From Kiritimatiellia bacterium (GTDB taxonomy: Bacteria > Verrucomicrobiota > Kiritimatiellia > SLAD01): a stretch of DNA of 8,789 nucleotides. The stretch is taken from positions 1-8,789 of the forward strand of contig SLAD01000182.1 of assembly GCA_007126995.1 (NCBI GenBank), read 5' to 3'. Below the pieces are notes generated by a model. The model made no database searches. It was not told where the DNA came from and saw nothing but the letters and a program-made list of their open reading frames with translations. Positions 6,186 to 8,789 of the stretch are shown in pieces (within the stretch, counting starts at the first letter, position 1; every line of letters starts with the position of its first letter). A program made the position numbers and the translations under genes.

Positions 6186-8138
6186 TTAGCGGCGACGTTG
6201 GTGCCAGCCGTCTCGCGCGCTGTACCAGACTCGTTTAAACTCTTGCAAGTACTGGTTGGCAATACGGTCGCAGTAAATGAACAGGTTGTTCTCGTCATTG
6301 ATGTTGTTGGCATTATTGCTCCAGTTAGCGGAGCCGGTGATAACGGTGGGGTTATGCACGGTGTCAGCGTCGACGAGCATGTACTTGTGATGCAAGCGCC
6401 GGACCTCGTTGGGCGGATAAACCGGCGGCCGGTTTCGCCAACGCACATTAGGGTTCTGCTCTGAATCTTGAGCGGGCGTTAGTCCGCGCATATTGATGGA
6501 GGCCGACCACCAATCGTCCCAAAACTGCGTCGTGCCCCTCAAATCAAAGCCGGTCAATTCGCCCTCTTGATCTTCGGGACTTCCTTCCCATTTGATTTTC
6601 ATGGCCCGGTCCAGCGGGTAATCCGACCACGCAAAGACCGCGAAGTAGATGCTTTCTTTCGCCTCGTTCTCTACGAATTCCGTAATCGCAGGCACCACAT
6701 TGTAGCCGGGTGAAAAGAAGACATCAATTTCCGCTGTGCCCACCGGGACACGGTAGGGTCCGTCGCGATCTTGTTTACGACCACTGAACTTGGCTTGCGA
6801 CGGTTCGGGTTCCGCATCGCTACTGCCCCACATGCGTTCAAACTCCCTCAAGTAGATCGATGCCAGGGCACGGGAATTGATTTCGAGGCCGTTATTGGTG
6901 TTACCGTCCAAGCGCCGGACCAACCGCGCTTCCTCTGATCCGTATAAGTCGGTCAGCGTGAAATTCATACTGCCAGTCCAAACCCATTGTTCATCAATAA
7001 TGATGAACTTGTTGTGCATTTGCGCGCCCGGACGATAGAACGATTCGTCGGCTCGCTGCTCACCAATCACCAGGATTTGCGCCTTCAACGGATTCGCGCC
7101 CACCTTCACGTCGATTTCGGCGATATCATCGGGAACAGCCGGAAGTCCTCTGGCTAGCCGCCGGTCCGGATCCCCCGTGAAGGCGATGATCGGCGCGTTG
7201 GCGAACACATGCGCATCATCATCGGTACCAAATACGCCGTCGGCGCCCCGCATCAGCCGCTCCAGCTTCATGCGCGCGATTTCCCAGCGCTCGAACCTTT
7301 CCAGATCATCGGGATGCGGCTCCTTCGAGTCGGCAATCACACGGACGCGCACGCCTTCAGCCGCCTTTTGAATCAACATGTCGGTCAAGTCCGGCAGATT
7401 CAGCTCGTATACGGTGATATCGATCGTGTGCCGAGCCCGGCGCAGGCGATCAATGATTCGTTCCTCCAGATTGACCCGGTGATTCGCTTCATTGCCCGGC
7501 CAGGCATACTCGGTCAGCGCCGGTTGATTGAAGTAGATATTAATGGTGTCGGGTTTGTGATAGACATAATTCAGTGACTGTCGTGTTTGCCGGGTCACAT
7601 CCCGGAAACCCGGCGTGCCATACCCCAAATCGTAGCGAACCCGTGAGGTCGACCACGCGCGCGGGCTGATCCCACGGCGGTAGGGATACAGGCGCTGCAT
7701 CGTTGCAAAGGTATCGGCATCGCCGGCGTGCCACCCGTCCAGCTCGTCCACCAGCGCGCCCTCGTCATCCAACAGGCGCAGGTGGATGCGCGCCGTCGAC
7801 CAGCGACCGTCAAACGTCGCTTGCACGTCGACCCCGGCAACATCCGGGAAACGTTCTTGGACGATCAAATAAGATTCATGCGGCTGCAGTGTCCCTTCCA
7901 ACTCCAGACGAAAGCGCTCATCGCCGCTGACCAATTCCCAGCCATCAACCGAAACAGGCGTTGCCCGCGTATTGTAAAGCTCCATCCATTGCTGACGGGA
8001 AGAGGCGGAGGTGCCCATCCAAGCAATTTCATGAATCAAGACCTCGTGTGTCGGCAGGTCGGACGCCACCGTGGGGCAGGCGGATAGCCATCCCAGCCCC
8101 AGCAGCACCGCCAAACAAATTCTTAACCGGATTATCAT
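6186..8138 (-). CDS. Lamin-tail-domain / phospholipase D-like lipoprotein with two HKD motifs
   Basis: The predicted protein is 650 residues, starting at ATG 8138. This start puts a short basic N-terminus (MIIRLR) before a hydrophobic stretch ending in a good lipobox, LSAC (Cys21). A longer in-frame start at 8189 would place 17 mostly polar residues before the signal. A lamin-tail domain (about 31-179) opens with HEVLIHEIAWMG and closes with GYGTPGFRD. A PLD superfamily module follows. HKD motif 1 is HNKFIIID (375-382) with GSMNF (389-393). HKD motif 2 is HHKYMLVD (583-590) with GSANW (602-606). Both carry the His and Lys needed for phosphodiester cleavage via a phospho-His intermediate, so the enzyme should be active on a phospholipid or nucleic acid outside the cytoplasm. 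The first half has a long stretch before its HKD with an acidic loop, GADGVFGTDDD (298-308), a possible metal site. The substrate is unknown; a surface nuclease is as likely as a lipase. Confidence 0.9.
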   Translation of the reverse strand: MIIRLRICLAVLLGLGWLSACPTVASDLPTHEVLIHEIAWMGTSASSRQQWMELYNTRATPVSVDGWELVSGDERFRLELEGTLQPHESYLIVQERFPDVAGVDVQATFDGRWSTARIHLRLLDDEGALVDELDGWHAGDADTFATMQRLYPYRRGISPRAWSTSRVRYDLGYGTPGFRDVTRQTRQSLNYVYHKPDTINIYFNQPALTEYAWPGNEANHRVNLEERIIDRLRRARHTIDITVYELNLPDLTDMLIQKAAEGVRVRVIADSKEPHPDDLERFERWEIARMKLERLMRGADGVFGTDDDAHVFANAPIIAFTGDPDRRLARGLPAVPDDIAEIDVKVGANPLKAQILVIGEQRADESFYRPGAQMHNKFIIIDEQWVWTGSMNFTLTDLYGSEEARLVRRLDGNTNNGLEINSRALASIYLREFERMWGSSDAEPEPSQAKFSGRKQDRDGPYRVPVGTAEIDVFFSPGYNVVPAITEFVENEAKESIYFAVFAWSDYPLDRAMKIKWEGSPEDQEGELTGFDLRGTTQFWDDWWSASINMRGLTPAQDSEQNPNVRWRNRPPVYPPNEVRRLHHKYMLVDADTVHNPTVITGSANWSNNANNINDENNLFIYCDRIANQYLQEFKRVWYSARDGWHQRRR

Positions 8139-8200
8139 TAAACACTCATACCTGCACCAGCACCGCACAGTCCAGTGGGTACCATTCAACGCGTGAAAGG

Positions 8201-8506
8201 TTAGCGTAGCCGTTTGATTTTGACAATCCGTTGTCGGGGCTCCGGACGCGTGTATTCCTCCGGCACATCAATGCGCACCGTGGACCCTTTTGGGAAATCA
8301 CCGGCGGAGGGATCTTCAATGAGGCCGGTCGTGGCGTTGTCTTCCGGCTTCGCCGCGCCCCCCGGTCTTGGTGCTTCAAGTCCTTCGGGTATCGGGATCT
8401 TGATTTTCTTACCGCAGTTCGGGCAATCGAGCGCCCATCCCGCCATATCCTCGGGTGCATCCAGATTCTGCCCACAATGCGGACAATCAAAATTGATTTC
8501 TGCCAT
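8201..8506 (-). CDS. Small zinc-ribbon protein, 101 aa
   Basis: The N-terminal zinc ribbon has two CxxC pairs, CPHC (8-11) and CPNC (28-31), with 16 residues between, which would hold one zinc ion. It is followed by a basic patch (GKKIKIPIP). The rest is low-complexity and Pro/Glu-rich, and ends in a basic tail (RIVKIKRLR, 93-101). There is no signal peptide, so it is probably cytoplasmic. Many small proteins with this same opening (acidic start, CPxCGQxL, then CPxCGKxI) are common in Verrucomicrobia/Lentisphaerae-type genomes, from memory; their role is not known to me. The ATG at 8506 is chosen because AAGGAAGGGG lies just upstream. An in-frame GTG at 8539 would add 11 residues that do not look like part of the domain. 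It lies 32 bp after the EVE gene, so the two are probably co-transcribed. The zinc-ribbon call is strong; the function is not assigned. Confidence 0.86.
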   Translation of the reverse strand: MAEINFDCPHCGQNLDAPEDMAGWALDCPNCGKKIKIPIPEGLEAPRPGGAAKPEDNATTGLIEDPSAGDFPKGSTVRIDVPEEYTRPEPRQRIVKIKRLR

Positions 8507-8508
8507 TT

Positions 8509-8518
8509 CCCCTTCCTT
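8509..8518 (-). promoter_or_regulatory. Ribosome binding site deciding the zinc-ribbon start
   Basis: AAGGAAGGGG on the minus strand ends two bases before ATG 8506. The AAGGA core lies about seven bases from the start. It lies inside the longer frame starting at GTG 8539, arguing for the shorter protein. Confidence 0.55.
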
Positions 8519-8538
8519 TCTGGTCAGCGACCGCTGCA

Positions 8539-8789
8539 CTACTTGGATGGCTTGGGATTCCCCAACGCCACCACGCGCTCGAAATCCGCCGCATCTACCG
8601 GCTGCACCGAGAGCCTCATCCCCCGCTTACAAACCATCATACCCGCCAACTGTTCGTCTTGTTTAAGTGTGTCCAAGCTAACGAATTCCGGAAACTTGGC
8701 GATAAACTCCACATCGACCAGCATCCAGATCGGCTGCTCTTCGGAGGCTTTGGCATCGTAATAGGGGCTGCGCTTGTCCAGCGCGGAGC
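8539..8789 (-). CDS. EVE-domain protein, C-terminal part (cut by window edge)
   Basis: The frame is open from the right edge to a TAG at 8539-8541, giving 83 visible residues without a start. It matches the C-terminal half of EVE-domain proteins (the thymocyte nuclear protein 1 / PUA-like fold). The stretch PYYDAKASEEQPIWMLVDVEF corresponds to the family pattern DPxAxxxxPxWxxVDV. FVSLDTLKQDEQLAGMMVCKRG corresponds to the V(T/S)L..IK....L..M.L.(R/K) segment, and RLSVQPVDAADFERVV to the conserved RLSVxPV..xxWxxI ending. EVE domains bind modified bases in DNA or RNA. Family members are typically about 140-160 residues, so roughly the first half is outside the window. It appears to head a short cluster with the zinc-ribbon gene. 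The internal ATG at 8722 is not a real start, because conserved sequence continues upstream of it. Confidence 0.85.
   Translation of the reverse strand, partial: SALDKRSPYYDAKASEEQPIWMLVDVEFIAKFPEFVSLDTLKQDEQLAGMMVCKRGMRLSVQPVDAADFERVVALGNPKPSK

Noticed and set aside
5993..6448. Minus-strand open frame running across the repeat element into the 3' end of the PLD gene
   Set aside because: It uses a shifted frame of the PLD gene and then the non-coding repeat; the HKD-bearing frame stops at 6186 and is clearly the real one.
8139..8189. N-terminal extension of the PLD protein to an upstream ATG
   Set aside because: It would put 17 polar, Trp/Cys-rich residues before an otherwise normal lipoprotein signal; the ATG at 8138 gives a typical signal and lipobox.
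8139..8200. Promoter for the PLD gene in the short gap after the zinc-ribbon gene
   Set aside because: A TTGAAT hexamer is present but no matching -10 at proper spacing; evidence is too weak to call.
1..8789. CRISPR array, tRNA or rRNA genes
   Set aside because: No regularly spaced direct repeats and no tRNA cloverleaf or rRNA-like sequence were seen; coding sequence fills nearly all of the window.

Overview
All genes supported here lie on the minus strand, so the window reads right to left. Base composition is GC-rich (high 50s percent by eye). The best lineage guess is a diderm of the Planctomycetes/Verrucomicrobia/Kiritimatiellota-Lentisphaerae type. This rests on the small zinc-ribbon protein at 8201-8506, on the style of the repetitive intergenic element at 5995-6184, and on the many Sec/lipoprotein signals. 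It is an inference from remembered family styles, not a database result.

Right part (8789 to 6186): the C-terminal end of an EVE-domain protein (8539-8789, cut by the window edge), a small protein with two CxxC pairs (8201-8506), and a predicted lipoprotein with a lamin-tail domain and two phospholipase-D HKD motifs (6186-8138). A ~217-bp gap follows (5969-6185). It holds a MITE/REPIN-like repeat with near-perfect 16-bp inverted ends and an exact 10-bp direct repeat at its borders.

Left part (5968 to 1): seven tightly packed genes, with overlaps or gaps of at most 17 bp, that look like one operon. In order they are an MlaE-family permease, an ABC-ATPase-like protein, an MlaD/MCE protein, a TPR-like lipoprotein, a secreted SH3 protein, a lipoprotein M48 zinc protease with an intact HEIGH motif, and a CHASE2-domain protein running off the left edge. 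The first three are the core of an Mla-type phospholipid transporter. The rest look like periplasmic or outer-membrane maintenance and sensing parts. No MlaB (STAS) or MlaC gene is visible in the window.

The most striking point is the ABC protein. It aligns by eye to MlaF over its whole length, but the P-loop Lys, Q-loop Gln, LSGGQ signature and H-loop His are all replaced, and only Walker B is recognisable. The MlaE coupling-helix segment also departs from the family pattern. This suggests an MCE transporter with a pseudo-ATPase, linked in one operon to a protease, a scaffold, an SH3 protein and a membrane sensor.
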